A stretch of DNA of 64,000 bases from Candidatus Melainabacteria bacterium (GTDB taxonomy: Bacteria; Cyanobacteriota; Vampirovibrionia; Gastranaerophilales; Gastranaerophilaceae), in NCBI GenBank assembly GCA_003258735.1, contig QHME01000004.1, forward strand, positions 54,043-118,042. Direction: 5' to 3'. Made by a program: the position numbers and the translations under genes. The notes under the pieces were generated by a model, which saw only the letters and a list, made by a program, of their open reading frames with translations, ran no database searches and had not been told where the DNA came from. Position 1 is the stretch's first letter, and every line of letters begins with the position of its first letter. Of this stretch, positions 1 through 7,936 are shown piece by piece.

Positions 1-1
1 A

Positions 2-169
2 GGCAAAAGAATGGCTGGTAACATGGGTAATGAAAGAGTTACTATTACTAAATTGAAATTAGTTAAAGTTGATTCAGCTAACGGTTTAGTTTTGGTTAAA
101 GGTTCAGTACCTGGATGCGAAGGTAGATTGGTAACAATCGTTCCTACAAGAACTAAATGGAATGCGTAA
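2..169 (+). CDS. rplC: 50S ribosomal protein L3, C-terminal end (partial)
   Basis: The window opens inside this gene; only the last 55 codons and the stop are present. The frame ends with the L3-type C-terminal segment (GKRMAGNMGNERVT, then KGSVPGCEGRLVTI). L3 binds 23S rRNA near the peptidyl transferase centre and is an early 50S assembly protein. Its position just upstream of rplD is the standard S10-operon order. About 120 bases without a gene separate it from rplD, longer than usual for this operon. Confidence 0.93.
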   Translation, partial: GKRMAGNMGNERVTITKLKLVKVDSANGLVLVKGSVPGCEGRLVTIVPTRTKWNA

Positions 170-288
170 TTAACGCAAAATCAAGACAAGGACAAGTCAG
201 AAAAACCGGCTGGTCGTGCCAAATAAAGCGAAAGCAAGCGGTAAGCAGTCTTAAACGAAAATAGTTAGTAATAAAGGAAAAACAAGAA

Positions 289-915
289 ATGTCAAAAGAA
301 ATATTAAGTACAAATGGCGAAAAATTAGGCGAAATCACATTAGAAAAAAGTGTTTTCGGTGTTGAACCTAATATTCATGTAATGCACTTAGCATTAAGAA
401 GACAATTAAATAACGCTCGTCAAGGTTCAGCTTGTGCTAAAACAAGAGCTGAAGTAGCTGGCGGCGGAAGAAAACCTTGGAAACAAAAAGGTACTGGACG
501 TGCTAGAGCTGGTTCTCTTCGTTCACCTTTGTTTGCAGGTGGTGGTGTAATCTTTGGACCAAAACCAAGAAGTTACTCTTTCAACATGCCTCAAAAAGCT
601 AGACAATTAGCTTTGAAATCAGCATTATCAGCAAGAGAAGCTCAATTGGTTGTAGTTAAAGATTTCTCAACAATCGCTGAACCAAAAACAAAATTGATGG
701 TAAGCGCATTGAAAGCTTTAAACGTAAGCGGTAAAGTTTTAGTTGTTGCAGATACTAAAGCAGAAGAAAATAAAAACTTGGAATTATCAGCAAGAAACAT
801 TCCTAGTGTAAAACTTTTGTTACCGTCAAACTTAAATGTGAAAGATTTATTGGAAGCTGATTTTGTTGTTATGACTGAATCTGCTGTAAATGAAATTACA
901 GAAAGGTTACAATAA
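289..915 (+). CDS. rplD: 50S ribosomal protein L4
   Basis: A 208-residue protein of normal L4 length. It has the conserved extended-loop motif GTGRARAGSLRSPLFAGGG near residues 67-85, which in L4 reaches into the peptide exit tunnel. AAAGGA about ten bases upstream supports this ATG. In E. coli, L4 is also the autogenous regulator of the S10 operon; whether that holds here cannot be seen. Its stop codon overlaps the rplW start by one base, so the two are probably translationally coupled. Confidence 0.97.
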   Translation: MSKEILSTNGEKLGEITLEKSVFGVEPNIHVMHLALRRQLNNARQGSACAKTRAEVAGGGRKPWKQKGTGRARAGSLRSPLFAGGGVIFGPKPRSYSFNMPQKARQLALKSALSAREAQLVVVKDFSTIAEPKTKLMVSALKALNVSGKVLVVADTKAEENKNLELSARNIPSVKLLLPSNLNVKDLLEADFVVMTESAVNEITERLQ

Positions 916-1211
916 TGAGTAAAGAAACAGAAAGACTATATGACGTAATTAAAAAGTCATTAATTACAGAAAAATCAGTGGCAGCAACAGAAAATGCACA
1001 ATATACTTTCGAAGTAAAAAAAGATGCAACTAAAATTGAAATTGCTAAAGCTGTAGAATTAGCTTTTCCTGGTAGAAAAGTTACAAAAGTAAGAACAGTT
1101 TATATGCCATCTCACGAAAAAAGAATGGGATATAAATTCGGTAGAACAGATTCAAGTAAGAAAGCCATCGTTACAATCGAAGGCGAACCATTAGAATTCA
1201 TAGGAGTATAG
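915..1211 (+). CDS. rplW: 50S ribosomal protein L23
   Basis: A 98-residue protein of normal L23 length. It begins with the family pattern YDVIKKSLITEKS and contains the FEVKKDATKIEIAKAVE region. L23 sits at the exit of the nascent-peptide tunnel and is the docking site for trigger factor and SRP. The ATG overlaps the rplD stop (TAATG), and rplB follows after two bases, so rplD-rplW-rplB is the tightest part of the cluster. Confidence 0.97.
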   Translation: MSKETERLYDVIKKSLITEKSVAATENAQYTFEVKKDATKIEIAKAVELAFPGRKVTKVRTVYMPSHEKRMGYKFGRTDSSKKAIVTIEGEPLEFIGV

Positions 1212-1213
1212 AA

Positions 1214-2044
1214 ATGGCTATTAGAAAAATCAATCCGACGTCTCCGGGACAAAGAGGCATGACAAAGAGTGATTATCAAGAAATCACAACTTCGACTCCT
1301 GAAAAATCATTATTAAGAGCGTTGAAAAAAACAGCAGGTAGAAATAATACTGGTAGAATCACTTGTCGTCATAAAGGTGGCGGTGTAAAAAAATCTTACC
1401 GTGTAATTGATTTCAAAAGAGATAAATTCGGTGTACCGGCTACAGTTAAAACAATCGAATATGATCCAAACAGAAACGTAAGAATTTCACTTTGTTTCTA
1501 TGCTGACGGTGAAAAAAGATATATCTTAACTCCGGAAGGTTTGAATGTAGGCGATGTTATTGTTAGTGGTCCTGAAGCTCCTGTACAAACAGGTAACGCT
1601 TTACCATTAGAATTGATTCCTCTAGGTTCAATTGTTCACAATGTTGAATTGACTCCTGGACGTGGCGGTGTAATGGTTAGAGCAGCAGGTAACTCAGCTC
1701 AAGTTATGGCTAAAGAAGGTAACTATGTAACAATTAAACTTCCTTCTGGTGAAATGAGAATGGTAAGAAAAGAATGCATGGCTACAATTGGTACATTGGG
1801 CAATTCTGAGTTCAAAAACCTATCTATCGGTAAAGCTGGTAGAAAACGTTATATGGGTATCAGACCTACAGTTCGTGGTGTTACAATGAACCCATGTGAC
1901 CACCCACACGGTGGTGGTGAAGGTAAAACAGGTCCTGGCGGACACCCTAAAACACCTTGGGGTAAACCAGCACTTGGTTACAAAACACGTAAAAAAGGAA
2001 AAGCTTCTGATAAACTTATCGTTAGAAGAAGAAAATCTAAATAA
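1214..2044 (+). CDS. rplB: 50S ribosomal protein L2
   Basis: A 276-residue, full-length L2. It has the conserved basic N-terminal part, the central ELTPGRGG segment, and the C-terminal GVTMNPCDHPHGGGEG motif containing the histidine long linked to peptidyl transferase function. TAGGAG lies about eight bases upstream of the ATG. L2 is a primary 23S rRNA binder needed for subunit association. After it comes a 92-base spacer with a hairpin (arms 2062-2067 and 2074-2079, plus outer pairs 2058-2061/2083-2086) before rpsS. Confidence 0.97.
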   Translation: MAIRKINPTSPGQRGMTKSDYQEITTSTPEKSLLRALKKTAGRNNTGRITCRHKGGGVKKSYRVIDFKRDKFGVPATVKTIEYDPNRNVRISLCFYADGEKRYILTPEGLNVGDVIVSGPEAPVQTGNALPLELIPLGSIVHNVELTPGRGGVMVRAAGNSAQVMAKEGNYVTIKLPSGEMRMVRKECMATIGTLGNSEFKNLSIGKAGRKRYMGIRPTVRGVTMNPCDHPHGGGEGKTGPGGHPKTPWGKPALGYKTRKKGKASDKLIVRRRKSK

Positions 2045-2136
2045 TGAATTTTGGTATGAGTGTGCAGCTTAGCCTGCACCTCACTCCAACAAAATAATAA
2101 AACTCAAAAACAAAACAACAATAAAAGGAGAAATAA

Positions 2137-2418
2137 ATGGCACGTTCATTAAAAAAAGGTGCATACGTAGAAGAATCTCTACAAAAGAAAATAGACAAGA
2201 TGAATGCTAATTCTGAAAAGAAAGTTATCAAAACTTGGTCAAGAGCATCAATGATTGTACCTGATATGTTAAACCATACTATTGCTGTACACAATGGGAA
2301 GACTCACGTTCCTGTATACGTTACAGAACAAATGGTAGGACACAAATTAGGTGAATTTGCACCAACAAGATTATTCAAAGGTCATGCAGGTGCAGACAAA
2401 GTAGCAAAAAGAGGTTAG
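2137..2418 (+). CDS. rpsS: 30S ribosomal protein S19
   Basis: A 93-residue S19. It starts MARSLKKGAYVEESL and contains the family segments TWSRASMIVPDM and HKLGEFAPTRLFKGH. S19 sits in the head of the 30S subunit near the decoding region and pairs with S13. The start has a strong AAAGGAG site. It follows rplB after a structured spacer and precedes rplV after 49 bases. Confidence 0.97.
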   Translation: MARSLKKGAYVEESLQKKIDKMNANSEKKVIKTWSRASMIVPDMLNHTIAVHNGKTHVPVYVTEQMVGHKLGEFAPTRLFKGHAGADKVAKRG

Positions 2419-2467
2419 TACGAATAATCCACAGTGATATTTATATTAATTAATAAAGGATAAAAAA

Positions 2468-2806
2468 ATGGAAGCAAAAGCAAAACAAACAGACATAAAA
2501 ATGACAGCAAGAAAACTTCGTAGAGTTATCAATGAAGTTAGAGGTAAAGCTGTTGTTGAAGCTCAAGATATGTTACGTTTTATGCCTTACTTTGCAGCAA
2601 GAGTTGTTGAAAAAAACTTGAAAGCTGCTATTGCAAACGCTCGTGAGCAATATGGCGTAGCTCCTGAATCATTAAAGATTTCTCAAATCTTTGCTGATGA
2701 AAGTGTTACTTATAAACGTGCAAGAACAAGAGCACAAGGTCGTATGTATTCAAGAATGAAACGTACATCACACCTTACATTAGTAGTTAGTGATACAACA
2801 AAATAG
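2468..2806 (+). CDS. rplV: 50S ribosomal protein L22
   Basis: A 112-residue L22. It has the typical N-terminal MTARKLRRVINEVRGK helix and the C-terminal beta-hairpin (RARTRAQGRMYSRMKRTSH) that lines the peptide exit tunnel, where macrolide resistance mutations occur in other species. AAAGGAT upstream supports the start. It stands in its canonical place between rpsS and rpsC, 12 bases before rpsC. Confidence 0.97.
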   Translation: MEAKAKQTDIKMTARKLRRVINEVRGKAVVEAQDMLRFMPYFAARVVEKNLKAAIANAREQYGVAPESLKISQIFADESVTYKRARTRAQGRMYSRMKRTSHLTLVVSDTTK

Positions 2807-2818
2807 GAAAGTAATAAA

Positions 2819-3556
2819 ATGGGACAAAAAACACATCCAACCGGATTTAGAGTAGGAATAATTCAACCTTGGGTAAGCACTTGGTTTGCTAAGGTTAAAG
2901 ACTACGCAGCATTCGTAGCAGAAGATGCTAAAATTAGAAAATTCGTTAAGAAAAAACTATATGCAGCTGGTGTTTCAAGAATCTTGATTGCCAGAAAAGC
3001 GCAAAATATAACAATCACAGTTGTAACAGCAAAACCTGGTATAGTTGTTGGTCGTGGCGGACAAGGTATTGATGAACTTCGTCAAGATGTTGCTAAATAC
3101 ATTGGCAAACCCGTAATTATCAATGTAGTAGAAGTTGCAAGAATTGATGCAGATGCTCAATTGGTTGCTGAATCTATTGCTCAACAACTTGAAAAACGTA
3201 TCGCATTCAGACGTGCAATGAAACAAGCTATGCAAAGAACAATGCGTTCAGGCGTTCAAGGTATCAAAGTTATGGTATCTGGTCGTTTGGGTGGTGCTGA
3301 AATCGCTCGTTCAGAATGGGCTAAAGAAGGTAGAATCCCTCTTCAAACTCTTAGAGCTGACGTAGATTACGGTTTCACAGAAGCTGATACAATTATGGGT
3401 AAAATTGGTGTTAAAGTTTGGATTTTCAAAGGCAACTTGATGCCTGGCGAAATGGCAGATCAAAACATCAAACACAAAAGCGGCAAAGATGCCGATAAAG
3501 GCGGAAGACGCCCTAGACGTTCAAGAAACATTGAAACAGCGTCAGAAGCAAAGTAA
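2819..3556 (+). CDS. rpsC: 30S ribosomal protein S3
   Basis: A 245-residue S3. It begins MGQKTHPTGFRVGI, has a KH-domain GxxG loop (VVGRGGQGIDELR, near residues 75-87), and a C-terminal domain with SGRLGGAEIARSEW. S3 sits in the 30S head at the mRNA entry channel and contributes to mRNA unwinding. The lysine/arginine-rich tail is normal for the family. rplP follows after 28 bases with its own AGGAG site. Confidence 0.97.
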   Translation: MGQKTHPTGFRVGIIQPWVSTWFAKVKDYAAFVAEDAKIRKFVKKKLYAAGVSRILIARKAQNITITVVTAKPGIVVGRGGQGIDELRQDVAKYIGKPVIINVVEVARIDADAQLVAESIAQQLEKRIAFRRAMKQAMQRTMRSGVQGIKVMVSGRLGGAEIARSEWAKEGRIPLQTLRADVDYGFTEADTIMGKIGVKVWIFKGNLMPGEMADQNIKHKSGKDADKGGRRPRRSRNIETASEAK

Positions 3557-3584
3557 GGTATAAAATTAATAGGAGCAAAATATA

Positions 3585-4004
3585 ATGTTACAGCCTAAAA
3601 AGACTAAATACCGCAAAATGATGAAAGGCAGAATGAAAGGTACTGAAACTAGAGGTACAAAACTTGAATTCGGTCAATATGCTTTACAAGCAGTAGAGCC
3701 AGGTTGGATTACCAGCCGTCAAATCGAGGCTGCACGTCGTGCAATGACTCGTGAAATCAAACGTGGCGGTAACGTTTGGATTAAAATTTTCCCAGATAAA
3801 CCGATTACTGCAAAACCTGCTGAAACTCGTATGGGTTCAGGTAAAGGTAACGTAGAATACTGGGTAGCAGTTGTTAAACCAAATAGATTATTATTTGAAC
3901 TTGATTATTTTGATAGAGCAGTTGCTGTACACGCTTTGGAATTGGCAGCTCAAAAACTTCCTATCAAAGTTAAAATCGTAGAACAACCAAGAGAACAAGC
4001 ATAA
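3585..4004 (+). CDS. rplP: 50S ribosomal protein L16
   Basis: A 139-residue L16. It starts with the conserved MLQPKKTKYRK and contains RQIEAARRAMTREIKRGG and the MGSGKGNVEYWVAVV loop, which in L16 lies close to the A-site tRNA. L16 is needed for late 50S maturation. The next gene, rpmC, starts 77 bases later. That spacer holds a hairpin with arms AAAGAT/ATCTTT around 4024-4038, unusual for a gene pair that normally abuts or overlaps. Confidence 0.97.
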   Translation: MLQPKKTKYRKMMKGRMKGTETRGTKLEFGQYALQAVEPGWITSRQIEAARRAMTREIKRGGNVWIKIFPDKPITAKPAETRMGSGKGNVEYWVAVVKPNRLLFELDYFDRAVAVHALELAAQKLPIKVKIVEQPREQA

Positions 4005-4081
4005 CAAATTACTTGCCTTAGCGAAAGATAACATCTTTGGTCGGCATAAGGTAGGGAAATAAGATAAAGGAAAATAATAAA

Positions 4082-4279
4082 ATGAAATTAAGTGAAATGC
4101 GTGAAAAATCAGTTGATGAGTTACAAAGTGCTATTGTTGATTGGAAAAAACAATTACTTGAATCAAGATTGCAATTATCTACTCACAAATTAGAGAATAC
4201 AGCTAGTATTTCTAAAACTAAGAAACTTATCGCTCAAGCAAAAACAATAATAACAGAAAAAGGGGTACAAAATGCCTAA
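4082..4279 (+). CDS. rpmC: 50S ribosomal protein L29
   Basis: A 65-residue L29, the usual length. It is a two-helix protein beginning MKLSEMREKSVDELQ and ending with the LIAQAKTIITEKG helix. L29 binds 23S rRNA near the exit tunnel together with L23. An AAAGGA site precedes the ATG. Its last eight bases overlap the rpsQ start, indicating translational coupling. Confidence 0.95.
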   Translation: MKLSEMREKSVDELQSAIVDWKKQLLESRLQLSTHKLENTASISKTKKLIAQAKTIITEKGVQNA

Positions 4280-4517
4280 AAAAGAAAAACAAGGAATGGT
4301 AGTTAGTAACAAAATGGATAAAACTGTTGTTGTAAAAGTTGCTGATTATGAACCACATCCAAAATACAAAAAGATTATGGAATCTAATAAACACTATAAA
4401 GCTCACGATGCAGAAAATGTTTGTAACGAAGGTGATATCGTAAGAATCGTTGAAAACAGACCAATCTCTGGCAGCAAACGTTGGGTTGTAGCTGAAGTAG
4501 TAGAAAAAGCAAGATAA
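4272..4517 (+). CDS. rpsQ: 30S ribosomal protein S17
   Basis: An 81-residue S17 with the OB-fold signature (GMVVSNKMDKTVVVKV, then HDAENVCNEGDIVRI and RPISGSKRWVV). S17 is a primary 16S rRNA binder near the 5' domain. The start lies inside the end of rpmC. A 132-base spacer follows, holding a CCTGAA/TTTCAGG hairpin near 4558-4574 and the first copy of a 15-base hairpin repeat. Confidence 0.96.
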   Translation: MPKKEKQGMVVSNKMDKTVVVKVADYEPHPKYKKIMESNKHYKAHDAENVCNEGDIVRIVENRPISGSKRWVVAEVVEKAR

Positions 4518-4574
4518 TTTGTGTTTTGCTTTTTGCAAAACTTCCAAATTTCTTGTCCTGAACTTGTTTCAGGA

Positions 4575-4589
4575 CCCCATAAAGGGGCA
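4575..4589 (+). repeat. 15-base hairpin repeat, copy 1
   Basis: The sequence CCCCATAAAGGGGCA forms a CCCC/GGGG hairpin with an ATAAA loop. An identical 15-base copy is in the next spacer (5054-5068). It directly follows another hairpin, CCTGAA-cttg-TTTCAGG. The two copies sit in consecutive ribosomal spacers, so they may be RNA processing or protein-binding elements, or small dispersed repeats. Confidence 0.7.
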
Positions 4590-4649
4590 AGCAGCATTAC
4601 CATAGAGTAATGAGAGGCAAACAGTAGTAAATACTAAAAGGAAAGAAAA

Positions 4650-5018
4650 ATGATACAACAAGAAACTAGACTAGAAGTAGCAGATAACACAGGTGCTAAA
4701 CAATTATTATGTATCCGTGTTATGGGTAGCTCAAATAAAAAATTTGCAGCAGTTGGCGATGAAATCGTTGCTTCTGTAAAAGATGCGACTCCTAATATGG
4801 CTGTGAAAAAAGGTGAAGTTGTTCGTGCAGTTGTTGTTAGAACAAAAGCTGACATCAAACGTAATGACGGTTCAGTTATCAGATTTGATGAAAACGCTGC
4901 TGTAATTATCAACAAAGACGGCAACCCTAGAGGAACTCGTGTTTTCGGACCTGTAGCTCGTGAATTGAGAGACAAAGGTTATATGAAAATCGTTTCTCTT
5001 GCACCGGAAGTAATCTAG
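4650..5018 (+). CDS. rplN: 50S ribosomal protein L14
   Basis: A 122-residue L14, the exact usual length. It starts MIQQETRLEVADNTGAKQ and has the family segments RVMGSSNKKFAAVGD and GVFGPVAREL-type end (RVFGPVARELRDKGYMKIVSLAPEVI). L14 sits at the subunit interface and is the docking site for the silencing factor RsfS. A GGAAAG site lies upstream. A 107-base spacer with two hairpins separates it from rplX. Confidence 0.97.
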   Translation: MIQQETRLEVADNTGAKQLLCIRVMGSSNKKFAAVGDEIVASVKDATPNMAVKKGEVVRAVVVRTKADIKRNDGSVIRFDENAAVIINKDGNPRGTRVFGPVARELRDKGYMKIVSLAPEVI

Positions 5019-5053
5019 TTCTCAACGTGCTAGTGCACGTTGTTGAACAGATT

Positions 5054-5068
5054 CCCCATAAAGGGGCA
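5054..5068 (+). repeat. 15-base hairpin repeat, copy 2
   Basis: Identical to the copy at 4575-4589 (CCCCATAAAGGGGCA). Here it follows a different hairpin, CAACGTG (5023-5029) pairing with CACGTTG (5036-5042). Both copies stand just upstream of the next ribosome binding site region of the cluster. Confidence 0.7.
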
Positions 5069-5125
5069 TGAACATGTAATAGGCCGATTGGTCAGTCCAT
5101 GAAAGATACAAACCAGGAGAATAAA

Positions 5126-5464
5126 ATGACAAACAATGATAAAAAAAGTTTACATGTAAAAACAAGCGACAGAGTCGTTGTTATTGCAGGTAAAGATAAA
5201 GGAAAAATCGGTAACATCAAGAAAGTTGACCTAGAAAACGGTAGAGTTATAGTTGAAGGTGCTAACATGGTTACTAAAGCACAAAAACCTCAACCTGCTG
5301 CAGGTATTCAAGGTGGATTAATCAAACTTGAAGCTCCAATTGATTCTTCAAATGTTATGATTATTTGCCCAGCTTGCGAAAAGGCAACAAGAGTAGAATT
5401 GAAAGTTATCGACGGAAAAAAAGTTCGCGTATGTAAAAAATGTGGCGAACAGCTAGATGCTTAA
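5126..5464 (+). CDS. rplX: 50S ribosomal protein L24 with zinc-ribbon-like tail
   Basis: A 112-residue L24 with an N-terminal KOW motif (VVVIAGKDKGKIGNIKKV) and a C-terminal part with two Cys pairs (CPAC and CKKC) spaced like a zinc ribbon. I place the start at 5126 because AGGAGA sits six bases upstream; an in-frame ATG at 5099 has no such site. L24 initiates 50S assembly on 23S rRNA. Four-cysteine L24 forms occur in various bacteria. Confidence 0.95.
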   Translation: MTNNDKKSLHVKTSDRVVVIAGKDKGKIGNIKKVDLENGRVIVEGANMVTKAQKPQPAAGIQGGLIKLEAPIDSSNVMIICPACEKATRVELKVIDGKKVRVCKKCGEQLDA

Positions 5465-5518
5465 TGTGTAAAAAATATTTTTTACGACATTAATACCAAT
5501 AGTAAAGGAAAAAGAAAA

Positions 5519-6076
5519 ATGACAGTAACAAAAAACTTAAAAACTAAATATCAAGAAGATGTAGTTCCAGCTTTGAAAGAAAAGTTTGGCTACAAAAATG
5601 AACACCAAGTTCCAAAACTTGTAAAAGTTGTATTGAATATGGGTGTTGGTGAAGCTTCTCACAACTCAAAAATTGCAGAGGCAATTGAAGCTCAATTAAC
5701 AAAAATTGCTGGTCAAAAAGCAGTTGTTACAAAAGCTAAAAAATCAATTGCATCTTATAAATTGAGAGAAGGTATGCCGGTTGGAGCAATGGCAACATTG
5801 CGTGGCGAAAGAATGTATGATTTCTTACAAAAATTGATTTGCGTAGTTCTTCCAAGAATCAGAGACTTTAGAGGTATCAGCGCAAAGAGTTTTGATGGTC
5901 GTGGAAACTATACATTAGGCTTGAAAGAACAAGCTTTGTTCCCTGAAATCACTTATGAAGAAGTAGATTTAGTTAAGGGTATGAACGTTTCAGTTATCAC
6001 AACTGCTGAAACAGATGAAGAGGCAAGAGAATTGTTAAGACTTCTCGGAATGCCATTCAAAGGTAGTCACAAATAA
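5519..6076 (+). CDS. rplE: 50S ribosomal protein L5
   Basis: A 185-residue L5. It has the conserved NMGVGEASHNSK, LREGMPVGAMATLRGERMYDF and RIRDFRGISAKSFDGRGNY regions. L5 binds 5S rRNA together with L18 and L25 and contacts P-site tRNA at the subunit bridge. AAAGGA precedes the ATG. rpsZ follows after 23 bases. Confidence 0.97.
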   Translation: MTVTKNLKTKYQEDVVPALKEKFGYKNEHQVPKLVKVVLNMGVGEASHNSKIAEAIEAQLTKIAGQKAVVTKAKKSIASYKLREGMPVGAMATLRGERMYDFLQKLICVVLPRIRDFRGISAKSFDGRGNYTLGLKEQALFPEITYEEVDLVKGMNVSVITTAETDEEARELLRLLGMPFKGSHK

Positions 6077-6099
6077 TAAGTACAAGATAGGAGAAATTC

Positions 6100-6306
6100 A
6101 TGGCTAAGAAAGCGATGATTAACAAAGAACTTAGACGCGAAAAACTTGCTGCTGCCGGAAAGTACCCAACAGTAAGACTTCACAACAGATGCAGTATCTG
6201 TGGAAGACCTCACGGATTTCATAGAGATTTCGGTTTGTGCAGAATTTGTTTAAGAAAAATGGCTCACCAAGGTTTGTTACCAGGTGTTACAAAAGCAAGC
6301 TGGTAG
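6100..6306 (+). CDS. rpsZ: 30S ribosomal protein S14, zinc-binding type Z
   Basis: A 68-residue S14 of the short zinc-binding type. The zinc knuckle is formed by CSIC and CRIC (roughly residues 31-34 and 47-50), followed by LRKMAHQGLLPGVTKASW, the typical S14 C-terminus. The long zinc-free form of S14 is about 100 residues, so this is the C+ form. It is the last gene before a strong terminator, although in most bacteria rpsH follows directly in the same transcript. Confidence 0.96.
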   Translation: MAKKAMINKELRREKLAAAGKYPTVRLHNRCSICGRPHGFHRDFGLCRICLRKMAHQGLLPGVTKASW

Positions 6307-6335
6307 TTTGTTAGCCAAAATTTGTTAATAGAATT

Positions 6336-6365
6336 AAAAGGAGCGACAGCAATGTCGCTCCTTTT
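6336..6365 (+). terminator. Strong intrinsic terminator between rpsZ and rpsH
   Basis: A perfect 13-bp stem (AAAAGGAGCGACA, 6336-6348, with TGTCGCTCCTTTT, 6353-6365) closes a GCAA tetraloop and ends in a T-run. It follows the rpsZ stop by about 30 bases. It is unusual because it splits the spc operon, so rpsH-rplF-rplR must be transcribed largely from a separate promoter or by regulated read-through. Confidence 0.88.
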
Positions 6366-6687
6366 ATACGTAATAATTTGAAAATTTATTGAAATAGAAA
6401 AAATAAAAAATACAAAGTTAAATAGGATGTTTTTGTCCTTTATATTGTAATATATCTTAAATTCATGGTTGTAAATATTTTTTATTTATATTATTATTCT
6501 TGTATAAATATGTCTGACTGCCAAAAGAAGCTTTCGGATAAGAGATTATCACTAAAAGCAGAATTAATTTGGTAAGAGACGAGTAGATGGAAACTCCGAG
6601 AGTATTCGGAAATGTGATAAATGAGTGTCGCTCATTTTTGTTTCACAAGGAATTTCGGAAGTCCGCAATCAGTAAAGGAAGAAAATT
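6366..6687 (+). promoter_or_regulatory. Intergenic leader of rpsH with a large folded RNA element
   Basis: A 320-base stretch without a gene. A plausible -10 element (TATAAA, 6503-6508) is followed by a segment that can fold as one domain. The outer helix CTGACTG (from 6514) pairs imperfectly with CAATCAG (ending about 6671). Inside it, TTATCAC (6546-6552) pairs with GTGATAA (6614-6620) around a TCCGA/TCGGA hairpin (6595-6610). A terminator-like hairpin AAATGAG/CTCATTT (6619-6637) is followed by TTGTTT and competes for the same strand. This layout suggests an attenuator or ribosomal-protein-binding leader. It matches no known riboswitch class that I recognise. Confidence 0.5.
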
Positions 6688-7086
6688 ATGGCAATGACAG
6701 ATCCTATAGCAGATATGCTAACAAGAATCAGAAACGCTAACACAGTTAAGCACGAAACAGTTAATGTACCGGCTTCAAAATTGAAAGTTGAATTAGCAAA
6801 ACTTTTGAAATCAGAAGGTTTTATTGCTGATTACGAAGTTAAAGAAGAAGGCAAATTCAAAGTTATCACTATCACTTTGAAATACGATGCTGCCGGTAAA
6901 CCTGTAATTACAAAATTAGAAAGAATTTCTAAGCCAGGTTTGAGACATTACTCAAAAGCTAAAAACTTACAAAAAGTTTTGGGCGGTATGGGTGTTGCAA
7001 TTGTTTCAACTCCAAAAGGCTTGCTAACTGACAGAAAAGCTAGAAAAGAAAATGTTGGTGGCGAAGTTCTTTGCTACGTATACTAA
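6688..7086 (+). CDS. rpsH: 30S ribosomal protein S8
   Basis: A 132-residue S8. It starts MTDPIADMLTRIRNANTVKH and ends with the conserved GGMGVAIVSTPKGLLTDRKA and GGEVLCYVY. S8 binds the central domain of 16S rRNA and in E. coli represses its own operon by binding a 16S-like mRNA structure. AAAGGAAG lies upstream of the start. It is the first gene of a separate three-gene unit here (rpsH-rplF-rplR), behind a terminator and a long folded leader. Confidence 0.97.
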   Translation: MAMTDPIADMLTRIRNANTVKHETVNVPASKLKVELAKLLKSEGFIADYEVKEEGKFKVITITLKYDAAGKPVITKLERISKPGLRHYSKAKNLQKVLGGMGVAIVSTPKGLLTDRKARKENVGGEVLCYVY

Positions 7087-7239
7087 TCAGATGGCAAGAA
7101 GGCTGGAGGGCTTGAGGTCAGGCTTTTTTATTTTAAATGGCTTGCCTTCCTGACATCCTGACGTATTGTCTTCATTCTTGAGTGTAATTGGTAGAAAGGC
7201 TCAAGGTAGTTCACAATATACCATAAGGAGAAATTAAAA

Positions 7240-7779
7240 ATGTCAAGAATTGGTAAAAAACCTATAGAAATTCCTCAAGGTGTTGAGGTTAAAATCGAAG
7301 GACAAGTTGTTACAGCAAAAGGACCTTTGGGTACTGAAGTTGTATGTGTACGTCCTGAAATTACAGTGAAAATTGAAGATAACCATGTTGTATTATCAAA
7401 AGTTGGTACAACTCGTGAAACAGATGCTTTGTACGGTTTGTCAAGAACTTTAGTTGCAAATGCTATCCACGGTGTAAAAGAAGGATTTGTGAAAAAACTT
7501 GAAATCAACGGTGTTGGTTACAGAGCACAAATGCAAGGTACTACTTTGAATATGGCTTTGGGTTATTCTCACCCTGTTGATATCGTTCCTCCGGAAGGTA
7601 TCACAATTTCTGTAGAAGCTAACACAAAAATCACTGTTAAAGGTTCAAACAAACAAACAGTTGGTGATGTTGCAGCATTGATTCGTTCTAAACGTAAACC
7701 TGAAGTATACAAAGGTAAGGGTGTTAAATACGAAGGCGAATACATTAGACGTAAAGCTGGTAAAGCCGGCAAGAAGTAA
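7240..7779 (+). CDS. rplF: 50S ribosomal protein L6
   Basis: A 179-residue L6. It starts MSRIGKKPIEIPQGVEV and has the C-terminal motif RSKRKPEVYKGKGVKYEGE. L6 lies near the sarcin-ricin loop at the factor-binding site. AAGGAGA precedes the start. The 153-base spacer from rpsH contains repeated GGCAAG/CTTGCC and AAGGC/GCCTT stretches that can pair in alternative ways, again unlike the compact spacing normal for this operon. Confidence 0.97.
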   Translation: MSRIGKKPIEIPQGVEVKIEGQVVTAKGPLGTEVVCVRPEITVKIEDNHVVLSKVGTTRETDALYGLSRTLVANAIHGVKEGFVKKLEINGVGYRAQMQGTTLNMALGYSHPVDIVPPEGITISVEANTKITVKGSNKQTVGDVAALIRSKRKPEVYKGKGVKYEGEYIRRKAGKAGKK

Positions 7780-7936
7780 GGTAGTTGTTAGCGAACGAAG
7801 TGAGCGTTACAAATATCTTATGTCAAAAATATGTTGGCAACCAAGGGCACTATGTGCCTAAAAATACAAAAATAAGCCCATATAAACTCTTAAAGTGGTT
7901 CTTTAAGCAAGTTTGGGTGATGAAAGGATAATTAAA

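Noticed and set aside
6512..6677. T-box or known riboswitch in the rpsH leader
   Set aside because: I looked for the T-box sequence and common riboswitch cores and found none; a ribosomal-protein leader is a better guess.
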